In this document: piece after piece, positions 8,712 through 16,408 of the stretch
How positions within the stretch are numbered: position 1 is the stretch's first letter
How the letters are laid out: the number at the start of each line of letters is the position of its first letter
Assembly (NCBI RefSeq): GCF_036013975.1
Contig: NZ_CP107904.1
Location: forward strand, 6,473,001 to 6,537,000
Length of the DNA stretch: 64,000 nt
Origin: Kitasatospora sp. NBC_00458
Lineage (GTDB): Bacteria > Actinomycetota > Actinomycetes > Streptomycetales > Streptomycetaceae
Reading direction: 5' to 3'
The notes under the pieces: generated by a model
The model's database searches: none
What the model was told of the DNA's origin: nothing
Seen by the model: the letters and a program-made list of their open reading frames with translations, nothing else
Program-made: the position numbers and the translations under genes

Positions 8712-9041
8712 TCAGTCCGGGATGCGGCGGCTGGTGTCACCCGGGCCGTCGGGGCGGTCGGGGGAGCCGCTGATCAGCAGGTCCCCGCCGTGGGCGCTGC
8801 GCGGGGTCAGGGTGAACGACACCCGGTGCGTGCGGCCGCGCGACACCCCGGCCTCGGTCTCCGCGCCGACCGCCCACAGCTTGAAACCGGCCTTCGCCTT
8901 GGCGTCGGCCCTCAGCTCGACCTCGAACTCCATCTCCACGGGGCCGACGGCGAACACCACGTCCTGTCCCGCCCCGCGCGCCGCCGCCGCCATCAGTTCG
9001 TCGCGCACCGCCGCGACCGCGTCCACCAGCGGAATGTCCAT
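8712..9041 (-). CDS. Trypsin-co-occurring domain 2 (trypco2) protein
   Basis: 109 residues from the ATG at 9041, which has AGGGGG upstream. The sequence MDIPLVDAVAAVRDELMAA, then VVFAVGPVEMEFEVELRADA, AGFKLWAVGAETEAGVSRG and THRVSFTLTP, matches the trypco2 domain. This domain was described from genomic surveys as recurrently encoded beside trypsin-like proteases or fused in bacterial conflict (effector-associated) systems. No protease gene is adjacent here; the nearest neighbours are the paired membrane proteins at 9205-10470 on the same strand. Family assignment is good; a role in defence is only by analogy. Confidence 0.8.
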   Translation of the reverse strand: MDIPLVDAVAAVRDELMAAAARGAGQDVVFAVGPVEMEFEVELRADAKAKAGFKLWAVGAETEAGVSRGRTHRVSFTLTPRSAHGGDLLISGSPDRPDGPGDTSRRIPD

Positions 9042-9204
9042 CGGGCCCCCTCGTTCCACGTGTCCGGTGCCGGATCAACGCGCCCGCCGGGGAGCGGAGT
9101 TCCCGACCGGAACCCCGCCCGCCGCGAATCCGCCGGGGCGGCCCCGTGCGGCCCCGTGCCCCGTGCGGCCCGCGCCTGCCCCGCCCCGCCCCGCGCCCCT
9201 GGGC

Positions 9205-9789
9205 TCAGGACCCCTGGAGGACGACCACGACCCCGATCACGAGCCCGACGACGACCGTGAGGACGACCGAGAGGAGGAGCCCGGCCACCGCCGGAGTCAG
9301 CCGGTCCCGGGGGCGCTTCGGCGGCTGCACCCGCGAGGCCTCGTCGGTGCTCAGCTCCCACCAGTTGACGACGCGCCGGAAGTCGACGTCGAAGTCGGGG
9401 TCCGGGTACATCTCGCTGTGCTGGAGACCGGGGAGCGCGCGGCGCCGCCCGTCGGCGAGGAAGATCCTGGCCGCGAGCACGTCGCCGGACTGGCCCTCGG
9501 TCCTGCGCACGTCGATCCACCGGATCTCGTGCCACGGGTGGGTGCGGCCGCGCCCGAGGCCCCAGCAGACGGTGATCCCGGCGGCTCCGACCCTGGACCA
9601 GCTCCGGGACGCGATGTACACGACCGGGGCCAGCAGGACGGCGGTGCCCGCGATCAGCGCGCAGGTCCACGACGGGCCCAGGACGGTGACGGAGAGGGCA
9701 CCCTCGACGACGAGGATGAGGAGCGCCAGGAAGAGGCGCGACTTCGACGTGCGGTGCCGGTCTTTCCCCCGGAAGATCAATTCGTCCAC
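9205..9789 (-). CDS. PH-like two-helix membrane protein, copy A
   Basis: 194 residues from a GTG at 9789 (VDELIFRGKDRH), chosen because it aligns exactly with the start of copy B. Two hydrophobic helices near the N-terminus, a soluble middle (GAAGITVCWGLGRGRTHPWHEIRWIDVR, RRALPGLQH) and a last helix pair near the C-terminus. The middle resembles bacterial PH-domain membrane proteins that use a 'HPWHEIR' strand. DFDVDFRRVVNWWEL is shared word for word with copy B. No Shine-Dalgarno site is present; a -10 TAGTGT lies seven bases before the GTG, so translation may be leaderless. Function unknown. Confidence 0.75.
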   Translation of the reverse strand: MDELIFRGKDRHRTSKSRLFLALLILVVEGALSVTVLGPSWTCALIAGTAVLLAPVVYIASRSWSRVGAAGITVCWGLGRGRTHPWHEIRWIDVRRTEGQSGDVLAARIFLADGRRRALPGLQHSEMYPDPDFDVDFRRVVNWWELSTDEASRVQPPKRPRDRLTPAVAGLLLSVVLTVVVGLVIGVVVVLQGS

Positions 9790-9796
9790 CGCGCGC

Positions 9797-9802
9797 ACAC
9801 TA
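9797..9802 (-). promoter_or_regulatory. -10 element TAGTGT for a leaderless transcript (copy A)
   Basis: On the minus strand TAGTGT ends seven bases before the GTG start of the 9205-9789 gene, the distance expected between a -10 hexamer and the first transcribed base. The same CGTAGTGTGCG string precedes copy B. No strong -35 is seen 17-18 bases upstream. Confidence 0.55.
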
Positions 9803-9900
9803 CGCTGCGGGCCGGCGGCCGTGAGAGCCGGGGCGGGGCGGCAGGCGACCCGGCGGTGCACGCGGCGCAGGGCGGCTCGGTGCGGCTCGGTGCGGCGCGG

Positions 9901-10470
9901 TCAGTGCAGTACGACGATGTCGACCCAGGCGGCGGCCGCGACGACGGCCGTCACGAGGACCGCGAGCACCGTGGGCGTCAGCCGGTCCCGGAGGCTTCTC
10001 GGCGGTCGCACCCGCGAGGCCTCGTCGGTGTTCAGCTCCCACCAGTTGACGACGCGCCGGAAGTCGACGTCGAAGTCCGGGTCGGGGTACAGGTCGCTGT
10101 GCTGGAGCCCGGGGAGCGCACGGCGCCGCCCGCTGGTGAGGAACATCCGGGCCGCGAGCGATTCGCTGCCCCGGTTCGTGGTCGTGCGCACGTCGATCCA
10201 CCGGATCTCGTGCCACGGGTAGGTGCGGCCGCGCCCGAAGCCCCAGCAGACGGTGATCCCGGCCGGTCCGACCGCGGACCAGCACCGGACCGTCGAGTAG
10301 GCGAAGGGGGCCAGGAGCGCGATCGTGCCGCCGATCAGCCAGGCGCCCCCGACGGGACCGAGGCGGTAGGCGGCGAAGGCGCCCTGGGCGACGAAGACGG
10401 CGAGCAGCAGCACGAAGAGCGCCTTGGACGGACGGTACCGGTCTCTCCCGCGGAAGATCAGTTCGTTCAC
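9901..10470 (-). CDS. PH-like two-helix membrane protein, copy B
   Basis: 189 residues from GTG 10470, a paralogue of the 9205-9789 product with the same layout. It has membrane helices at about residues 15-60, the shared soluble core (ITVCWGFGRGRTYPWHEIRW, PDPDFDVDFRRVVNWWEL, TDEASRV) and C-terminal hydrophobic stretch. The pair arose by tandem duplication; the soluble core is conserved while the membrane ends have diverged, so the core probably carries the function. The start is again preceded by TAGTGT and no ribosome site. A membrane-bound PH-like sensor or assembly factor is possible. Confidence 0.75.
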   Translation of the reverse strand: MNELIFRGRDRYRPSKALFVLLLAVFVAQGAFAAYRLGPVGGAWLIGGTIALLAPFAYSTVRCWSAVGPAGITVCWGFGRGRTYPWHEIRWIDVRTTTNRGSESLAARMFLTSGRRRALPGLQHSDLYPDPDFDVDFRRVVNWWELNTDEASRVRPPRSLRDRLTPTVLAVLVTAVVAAAAWVDIVVLH

Positions 10471-10476
10471 GGTCGC

Positions 10477-10482
10477 ACACTA
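10477..10482 (-). promoter_or_regulatory. -10 element TAGTGT for a leaderless transcript (copy B)
   Basis: Minus-strand TAGTGT, six bases, then the GTG at 10470. With the matching element before copy A this conserved spacing supports leaderless starts for both. Confidence 0.55.
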
Positions 10483-10529
10483 CGTCTCCGGCCCCGTCCG
10501 GCACAGGGGGGTGCGCCGTTCCCTCTTCC

Positions 10530-10901
10530 TCAACGGCCTTGCGGGGCACCGCCCCGAGCGCCGGACCGGCGGACCCGCAGGGCACCCGCCAGCCTGGTGA
10601 GGCCGTAGCCGAGCAGCCAGGGGAGCACGGTGAGGCCGCCGACGTAGACGGCGAGGTAGCCGAGGAGGTCGCCCAGCCTGCCGGGTTCGTTCCAGGTGTC
10701 GGTGGGCAGGATCATCGCGGTGGCCGAGACCGAGACCGGGAGCACCGGGAGCAGCAGCGACCAGAGCCGCGGCGCCCGCTGCCCGGGCCGGCGGGCGCAC
10801 CAGGTGCCCGTGGCCGCCATGACGAGGGGTCCGAACGGCACCCACAGCAGTACGGGGATGAACAGCACCGTCCACCACTCGCTCGAATACCCGAACATCA
10901 T
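10530..10901 (-). CDS. Small integral membrane protein
   Basis: I start at the first of two ATGs (10901, MMFGYSSEWWTVLFIPVLLW), giving 123 residues with about three or four membrane helices (residues 7-33, 46-64, 80-108). The frame is open to 11174, but the added stretch is low-complexity Gly/Ala repeat and contains a strong hairpin at 10984-11010, so the inner start is more likely. The basic tail is RVRRSGARGGAPQGR. No family recognised. It follows the paired membrane genes in the opposite order of transcription, all on the minus strand. Confidence 0.6.
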   Translation of the reverse strand: MMFGYSSEWWTVLFIPVLLWVPFGPLVMAATGTWCARRPGQRAPRLWSLLLPVLPVSVSATAMILPTDTWNEPGRLGDLLGYLAVYVGGLTVLPWLLGYGLTRLAGALRVRRSGARGGAPQGR

Positions 10902-10983
10902 CGGCGCCCCCCGCGGCCGTCGCCCGCTCCTCCCGGCTTCCTGCCCGGCCGTGGCCGTCCGCGAAACGGGTCCGCCGCCGGAG

Positions 10984-11010
10984 CGGGAAGTCGGCCGGTC
11001 CGACTTCCCG
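10984..11010. terminator. Hairpin with 11-bp stem in a 365-bp gap
   Basis: CGGGAAGTCGG at 10984-10994, loop CCGGT, CCGACTTCCCG at 11000-11010. It lies in the 10902-11266 gap. The same gap holds an imperfect direct repeat of CCGCTCCGTGCCCCGCTGCG (about 11034-11096). The hairpin may terminate or attenuate leftward transcription. I see no gene in the gap. Confidence 0.5.
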
Positions 11011-11266
11011 TGCACCCTGGCTCCGGCCGCGCCGCCCGCTCCGTGCCCCGCTGCGCCGCCCGCTCCGTGCCCCGCTGCGCCGCCGGCTCCGCGCACCGGC
11101 GCACGGCCCGCTCCAGGAAGTCCGCGGCGCCCGGGGGCGGAGGGCCCCCGGGGGGCCGGGAACTGATCCGTCATCCGCTTGTGCTGTACTACCTCCTCGC
11201 CGCACCCGGGCAGTCCGCCCGCGCATCTGCCCGCCCGTCCGCACCAGGCTTGGAGAGAACCGCCCG

Positions 11267-11872
11267 ATGACTGCCACCTGTCCCCAGTGCACCGCCTCCG
11301 ACGAGGCCGTCGCCGTGCCGGAAGCCCTGGCCGACGCCCGGCGGCCGCTCGACGAGCCGGTCCGCGCGCAGCTCGCCGCGCCGCTCCTGCTGCCGCCGGA
11401 GCCGGAGGGGGTGGGCGGGGGCGCGATCACCTGCTACGTCCTGGCGGGGCTCGTCGGACTGCTGCAGCTGCGCTCGCTGGTGGCGGAGAAGAGCCGGGAC
11501 GAGGAGGTGCGCGACGCGGCCTACCAGGCGGGCGCGGTGCTGGGCCCGTGGATCGTGGTGGCGCTGCTGCTCGGCATCGGTGTGGCCGTGCAGGTCGCGC
11601 GTCGCCGGCGCCGGGCCGCGAAGGCCCGGGCGGCCGGGCTTCCGACGCGGGAGGAGTGGTCGCCGGAGCTGCGGGACCAGCGGAAGCGGCAGTTCCGGGT
11701 GTGGGAGGCGGCGTGGCTGTGCCGTCGCTGCCTGGTGGCGTTCTTCCCGGACGGGGCGGTCCGCCCCGACTTCCCGGCCTCGCCCGCGATACCGGTGGGG
11801 GAGTTCCCGCTGTGGGTGGTGACCGCGGCCGAGCGCGCCTTCGGCCCGGAGGCGATGGCACCCCGGACCTGA
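11267..11872 (+). CDS. Zinc-ribbon membrane protein
   Basis: 201 residues from ATG 11267. A CPQC pair at residues 5-8 and a CRRC pair at about residue 152 could make a split zinc ribbon. Two membrane helices lie between (ITCYVLAGLVGLLQL, about 54-70; PWIVVALLLGIGVAVQV, about 95-112), then a strongly basic stretch RRRRRAAKARAAG. Ends WVVTAAERAFGPEAM. Similar anonymous proteins are common in streptomycetes. The gene stands alone. Confidence 0.65.
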   Translation: MTATCPQCTASDEAVAVPEALADARRPLDEPVRAQLAAPLLLPPEPEGVGGGAITCYVLAGLVGLLQLRSLVAEKSRDEEVRDAAYQAGAVLGPWIVVALLLGIGVAVQVARRRRRAAKARAAGLPTREEWSPELRDQRKRQFRVWEAAWLCRRCLVAFFPDGAVRPDFPASPAIPVGEFPLWVVTAAERAFGPEAMAPRT

Positions 11873-11960
11873 CGTCGACCGTCCCGCGCCCGCCCCTCCG
11901 TCCCGCGCCCGCGCTGGGCCGCTCCTCCGCGCCCGCGCTCTCCGTGCCGCGCCCCTCCGG

Positions 11961-12170
11961 TCAGGGGGCGGTGCCGAGTTCGCCGTTCCGGAGGGCGGTG
12001 ACGAAGGCCCGCCAGGCCTCGGCGGGGAAGGCGAGCGCGGGGCCGTCGGGGTCCTTGGAGTCGCGGACGGGCACGGTGCCGGGGAGGTTGAGGGCGGCCT
12101 CGACACACTGGCCGCCGTTGTCGCTGTGGGTGCTCTTGCGCCACTCGGCGCGGGCCGGGTCGACGGGCAT
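11961..12170 (-). CDS. DUF397 domain protein (orphan)
   Basis: 69 residues, a complete DUF397 domain: WRKSTHSDNGGQCVEAA, VPVRDSKDPDGPALAF, AWRAFVTALR. DUF397 proteins are usually encoded beside XRE regulators and are thought to modulate them, as in the WhiJ-like loci of Streptomyces. No XRE gene adjoins this copy, so its partner, if any, is elsewhere, perhaps the XRE at 21010-21840 whose own DUF397 partners it resembles. The ATG at 12170 has AAGGGA upstream. Confidence 0.9.
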   Translation of the reverse strand: MPVDPARAEWRKSTHSDNGGQCVEAALNLPGTVPVRDSKDPDGPALAFPAEAWRAFVTALRNGELGTAP

Positions 12171-12208
12171 GGTTCCGAGGTCCCTTCTCTGCAACGGGCG
12201 GGTGGGCG

Positions 12209-12769
12209 TCAGGGGTGGTGTGCGGCGGTCCGCCGTTCGGCGACGGCCGACCAGACCCGGCGCGCGAGCGCGTCCGGGGCCAGCGCGCCGTCGACGACGA
12301 GGTGGCAGGTGTGCCGGGCCGGTTCGATGTGGCGCTCGTGCGCGTCGCGCCGGTGGTCGAGGTAGTTGCGGAGCAGGATCTCGACGGGGAAGCCGTCCCG
12401 GACGCACTTGCGCTGGATCTTGCGTGCGAGCCGGAGGTCGGCCGGCAGGTCGACGAAGACGTCGAGCCGGGTGCCCGCAGTCCGGGGCGCCACCCGGTGG
12501 GCGAACAGGCCGTCGACGATGACGACGGCCGCGGCCGCGAGGGCGGCGTCCGTGTCGCGGGCGAGGCGTTCGGCGTCGATGGACCGGGGGTCGCCGACGT
12601 CGAGGCGCGGGATCCCGGACTCGTCGGGCGCCCAGACGCCCCGGTCCTGCGCGGTGACGTAGTAGTGGTCGCCGTGCAGCACCGCGACCGGAGCGGTGGC
12701 GGTGGCGGCCAGGGCGGCGGCGAGGGTGGTCTTCCCCGCGCCGGCCCCTCCTGTCAGGGTGAGGAGCAC
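12209..12769 (-). CDS. Uridine kinase-like P-loop NTPase
   Basis: 186 residues from a GTG at 12769. Walker A is GGAGAGKTT (residues 7-15), followed by HGDHYYV and VVIVDGLFAH, the arrangement of the uridine kinase/phosphoribulokinase group. A lid region R-rich in ARKIQRKCVRDG follows. It probably phosphorylates a nucleoside or small sugar; many streptomycete paralogues carry the generic name 'uridine kinase' without proof. It lies 38 bp upstream of the DUF397 gene on the same strand. Confidence 0.8.
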   Translation of the reverse strand: MLLTLTGGAGAGKTTLAAALAATATAPVAVLHGDHYYVTAQDRGVWAPDESGIPRLDVGDPRSIDAERLARDTDAALAAAAVVIVDGLFAHRVAPRTAGTRLDVFVDLPADLRLARKIQRKCVRDGFPVEILLRNYLDHRRDAHERHIEPARHTCHLVVDGALAPDALARRVWSAVAERRTAAHHP

Positions 12770-12878
12770 CCGATCCCTCCCGGCCGCCGTCGGACGATGG
12801 ACTGACGAGTCCTCATGGTGCCACGGATGCCGTCGTGTTCGGGGCGTTCGGGCGGGTCCGGGGCGGCCGGGCGAGGTC

Positions 12879-14396
12879 TCAGGCGGTGCCGACGCGGTCG
12901 GGGAGCGGGGCGGCGGGGCCGGGCCGGGCGGCGGCCGGGCGCACGGCCAGGACGAGCACGGCCAGCCCGGCGAAGACGGCCGCCGCGATGGCGCCGTTGA
13001 CGTGCAGGCTCGCCGTGAACGCCTCCCGCGCGGTGTGCAGCAGTTCGGCGCCCCGGTCGGCGGGCAGGTCCCGGGCGGCGGCGACCGCGGCGGCGAGGGA
13101 GTCCGGGGTGCCGTCCGTCCGGCTGCGGTAGACCACCGCGGCCACCGCGCCGAGCAGGGCGAAGCCGAGCGAGCCGCCGAGGTAGTTGCCGGTCTCCGAC
13201 ATCGACGCCGCCGAGCCGGCCCGTTCCGGCGGCACGGATCCGATGACCAGCCCGGTGCCGAGGGCGAACAGCGGGCCGGTGCCCAGGGCGAGGACGGCGA
13301 TGCCGGCCATCACGAGCGGCAGGCCGCCCGGGCGGCCGCTGTCGGCGGCGGTCAGCAGCAGGCCGCCCAGTGCCGACACGGCCAGTCCGGCGGCGATCGC
13401 GGTCGTCTGCCGCATCCGCCGGGCCAGCGCGGGTGCCGTCATGGTGCCGACCGCGACGCCCAGGCCCATGGGTGCGAACAGCAGCGCCGAGGCGACCGGC
13501 GAGAAGTCCAGCACGCCCTGGAGGTACTGGGTGACGAGGAGGCCGGTGCCGGCCATGGCGAAGCCGGCGAGGACGAGCGCGACGAGGACGGCGGTGAACG
13601 GGCGGTTGCGCAGCAGTCGCAGGTCCAGCAGCGGTGCCTCCACCCGCAGTTGCCGCCGCACGAACAGGAGGCCGAGGGCCGCGCCGAGGACGAGGGCCGC
13701 GACGGGCCCGGCGGACGCGCCCCCGCCGGACACGCTCCCGACGGCGAGCTGCTTGGCGCCGTGGAGGGTCAGCAGCACCGCGGCGAGCGAGAGCCCGACG
13801 CCGGGCAGGTCGAGCCGTCCGGTCCGTTCGCCGCGGGACTCCGGCAGCAGCACCGGCCCGGCGAGCACCAGCAGCGCCATCGCCGGCACGGCGGCCAGGA
13901 AGACCGAGCCCCACCAGAAGTACCGGAGCAGGAGGCCGGCGAGGACGGGCCCGAGCGCGCCGCCGGTGAACTGGCAGGTCGCCCAGACCGCGACGGCCTT
14001 CCCGCGCTGCCGCTCGTCGTGGAACATGCCGGTGATCAGGGCGAGGGTGGACGGTGCCAGGGTCGCCCCGGCGGCGCCCAGCAGTGCCCGCGCGACGATC
14101 AGCGTCAGCGGGTCGGTCGCGAGGGCCGCCGCGACCGACAGCACCGCGAACGCCGCGGCCCCGGCGGTCAGCAGCCGTCGGCGGCCGATCCGGTCGCCGA
14201 GCGTGCCCATCGTGATGACCAGCCCGGCCACCGCGAGTCCGTAGCCGTCGCTGATCCACAGCTGCTGCACGTCGGTGGCGCCGAGGTCGGCGCTCAGCCG
14301 GGGGAGTGCGAGGAGGAGGGCCGTGGTGTCCATCGCCACGATCAGTGTCGGCAGCATGAGGACGGCCAGTCCCAGCCGCGCCCGGGTCACCCGCAT
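12879..14396 (-). CDS. MFS drug exporter, DHA2 (14-helix) type
   Basis: 505 residues from ATG 14396, which has GGGAG upstream; a longer open frame to 14471 has no ribosome site. MRVTRARLGLAVLMLPTLIV opens helix 1; motif A is GTLGDRIGRRRLLTAG and the antiporter motif region is ALLGAAGATLAPSTLALITG. About 14 helices can be counted, as in the DHA2 family of proton-coupled multidrug exporters (QacA/EmrB-like). It is divergent from the DGPF/ECF42 operon with a 254-bp shared promoter region, so it is a plausible target of that sigma factor. The substrate is unknown. Confidence 0.9.
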   Translation of the reverse strand: MRVTRARLGLAVLMLPTLIVAMDTTALLLALPRLSADLGATDVQQLWISDGYGLAVAGLVITMGTLGDRIGRRRLLTAGAAAFAVLSVAAALATDPLTLIVARALLGAAGATLAPSTLALITGMFHDERQRGKAVAVWATCQFTGGALGPVLAGLLLRYFWWGSVFLAAVPAMALLVLAGPVLLPESRGERTGRLDLPGVGLSLAAVLLTLHGAKQLAVGSVSGGGASAGPVAALVLGAALGLLFVRRQLRVEAPLLDLRLLRNRPFTAVLVALVLAGFAMAGTGLLVTQYLQGVLDFSPVASALLFAPMGLGVAVGTMTAPALARRMRQTTAIAAGLAVSALGGLLLTAADSGRPGGLPLVMAGIAVLALGTGPLFALGTGLVIGSVPPERAGSAASMSETGNYLGGSLGFALLGAVAAVVYRSRTDGTPDSLAAAVAAARDLPADRGAELLHTAREAFTASLHVNGAIAAAVFAGLAVLVLAVRPAAARPGPAAPLPDRVGTA

Positions 14397-14650
14397 GGTC
14401 GAAACTCCCTGTTCTGTCGGTTCGTTCGGTGGTCCGCCGGGTGGTCGGAGCGGTCGCGGGGTTCTTGACACCGGTCGGTGGCGAGGTTGCGCGACGGATC
14501 GGCGGATCGGGGGCGCGGGGGCGCGGTGGCCGGCGAGTGGCGGGAGAATCGTGCGGGTTCTCCGGCGGAGGACGTCAAGAAGGCGCCGTCGGCTCCGACC
14601 GAGTGGTCGACGGGCCCCGCCGGGGTCCGCGAACCGCAGGGGAGTACGCG

Positions 14651-15022
14651 ATGAAGTTCCTGATCAGCATGCACATCAACCCGGCCGTGATGGACGCGCT
14701 CACGGACGAGGAGAAGGCGGCGATCGGCGCCGGGCACGGCACGTTCATCGAGGAGTTGAAGGCCTCCGGGGAGCTGATCATCACGCAGGCGCTGGTCGAC
14801 CCGTCGCAGGCCGCCGTGGTGTCGGTGCGCAACGGGCAGCCGGTGGTGACCGACGGGCCGTTCCTGGAGTCCAAGGAGTACCTGGGCGGCTTCTACCTGG
14901 TGGACTGCGAGGACCGGGACCGGGCGGTCGAGCTGGCGGCGCGGATCCCGGACGCCGCACTCGACGGCTTCGGCATCGAGGTGCGGCAGGTGATGTTCTC
15001 CGACGGACACTTGGAGGCATGA
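14651..15022 (+). CDS. YCII/DGPF-domain protein of an ECF42 operon
   Basis: 123 residues from ATG 14651 with GGGGAG upstream. The diagnostic VVTDGPFLESKEYLGGFYLV carries the DGPF motif. DGPF proteins are the hallmark genomic neighbours and targets of ECF42 sigma factors, and one or more may be required for sigma activity in S. venezuelae. The stop overlaps the sigma gene start (ATGA), so both are made together. Biochemical function of DGPF proteins is unknown. Confidence 0.9.
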   Translation: MKFLISMHINPAVMDALTDEEKAAIGAGHGTFIEELKASGELIITQALVDPSQAAVVSVRNGQPVVTDGPFLESKEYLGGFYLVDCEDRDRAVELAARIPDAALDGFGIEVRQVMFSDGHLEA

Positions 15023-16314
15023 CGGCACCCGGATTCGAGGACCTGCTGCGCGAACTCGTGCCGCAGGTCCTCGGCACGCTGGTCCGCCGGTACGACCGGT
15101 TCGAGGGGTGTGAGGACGCCGTCCAGGAGGCCGTCCTGGCCGCCACCCTGCAGTGGCCGGCCGAGGGCGTGCCGGACAGCCCGCGCGGCTGGCTGGTGAC
15201 GGTCGCCCACCGGCGGCTCGTCGACCGGCTGCGCAGCGACCGGGCGCGCCGCGAGCGGGAGTGGGCGACGGCCGCCGAGGTGCTGCCGGAGGAGGTGCCG
15301 GGCACCGACGACACGCTCCTCCTGCTGTTCCTGTGCTGCCATCCGGCGCTGACCGGCGCCTCGCAGACCGCCCTGACGCTGCGGGCGGTCGGCGGCCTGA
15401 CCACGGCCGAGATCGCCCGCGCGTTCCTGGTGCCGGAGGGCACCATGGCGGCCAGGATCAGCCGGGCCAAGCAGCGGATCAGGGCCGCGGGGAGTTCGTT
15501 CGTCCCGCCGGACGGCGCGGAGCGCGAGGAGCGGCTGAGGGTCGTGCTGCACGTGCTCTACCTGATCTTCAACGAGGGCTACACCGCCTCCTCGGGCAGC
15601 GAGTTGCACCGGGCGGACCTCGCGCGCGAGGCGATCCGGCTGACCAGGGCGGTCCACGCGCAGCTGCCCGGGGACGGCGAGGTGACGGGGCTGCTGGCGC
15701 TGATGCTGCTGACCCACGCGCGCCGGGAGGCGCGGACGACGCCGGGCGGCGACCTGGTGCCGCTGGACGAGCAGGACCGGACGGTGTGGGACGGCGCGCT
15801 GATCGAGGAGGGCACCGGACTGGCCAAGGCGGCCCTGGCCGCGCCGGTGCTGGGGCCGTACCAGTTGCAGGCGGCGATAGCGGCGACGCACGCCGACGCG
15901 GTGAAGGCGGAGGAGACGGACTGGCAGCAGGTGCACACCCTGTACCTGATCCTGGAGCGGATCGCGCCGAACCCGGTGGTCACCCTGAACCGGGCGATCG
16001 CGCTGGCCGAGACGGAGGGCCCGGGGGCGGGACTGGCGCTGCTGGCGACCCTGGACGGTGACGTGCGGATGGCGGGGCACCACCGGCTGCTGTCCGTGCG
16101 GGCGCACCTGCTGGAGCGGGCCGGCGACGCGGCGGGGGCGTACGGGCACTACCGGCGCGCGGCGAGGGCGACGGCGAGCATCGCCGAGCAGCGCTACCTG
16201 GAGTCCCGGGCGGAGCGGGTGCGACCCGACGGCTCCGACCGGTCCGCCGGGGACGCCCGGTCCGGTGGGGACGGCGCTCCCCGAGGCACTCTGGTGCCGC
16301 CGGAACGGCTCTGA
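15019..16314 (+). CDS. ECF42-group RNA polymerase sigma factor with C-terminal TPR-like domain (DUF6596)
   Basis: 431 residues. Sigma region 2 covers about residues 10-80 (YDRFEGCEDAVQEAVLAAT, GWLVTVAHRRLVDRLRSD) and region 4 about 110-165 (RAVGGLTTAEIARAFLVPEG, MAARISRAKQRIRAAG). The remaining 250 residues, opening LRVVLHVLYLIFNEGYTASS and ending in TPR-like helices (NPVVTLNRAIALAETEGP), form the extension that defines ECF42. No anti-sigma gene is present, as usual for this group, where the C-terminal domain is needed for activity. Coupled to the DGPF gene. Confidence 0.92.
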   Translation: MTAPGFEDLLRELVPQVLGTLVRRYDRFEGCEDAVQEAVLAATLQWPAEGVPDSPRGWLVTVAHRRLVDRLRSDRARREREWATAAEVLPEEVPGTDDTLLLLFLCCHPALTGASQTALTLRAVGGLTTAEIARAFLVPEGTMAARISRAKQRIRAAGSSFVPPDGAEREERLRVVLHVLYLIFNEGYTASSGSELHRADLAREAIRLTRAVHAQLPGDGEVTGLLALMLLTHARREARTTPGGDLVPLDEQDRTVWDGALIEEGTGLAKAALAAPVLGPYQLQAAIAATHADAVKAEETDWQQVHTLYLILERIAPNPVVTLNRAIALAETEGPGAGLALLATLDGDVRMAGHHRLLSVRAHLLERAGDAAGAYGHYRRAARATASIAEQRYLESRAERVRPDGSDRSAGDARSGGDGAPRGTLVPPERL

Positions 16315-16408
16315 CACCATTTCAGCCGAGCTGAACGGACGGGGGCGAACGGTTCATCTCAGCTGCACCACCGTAGCCGTAGCGCGTCGAGAGGATCTGA
16401 GGCCGACA

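Noticed and set aside
10902..11174. N-terminal extension of the small membrane protein
   Set aside because: Low-complexity Gly/Ala/His repeat and a strong hairpin in the stretch; the inner ATG with nearby purine-rich site is more likely.
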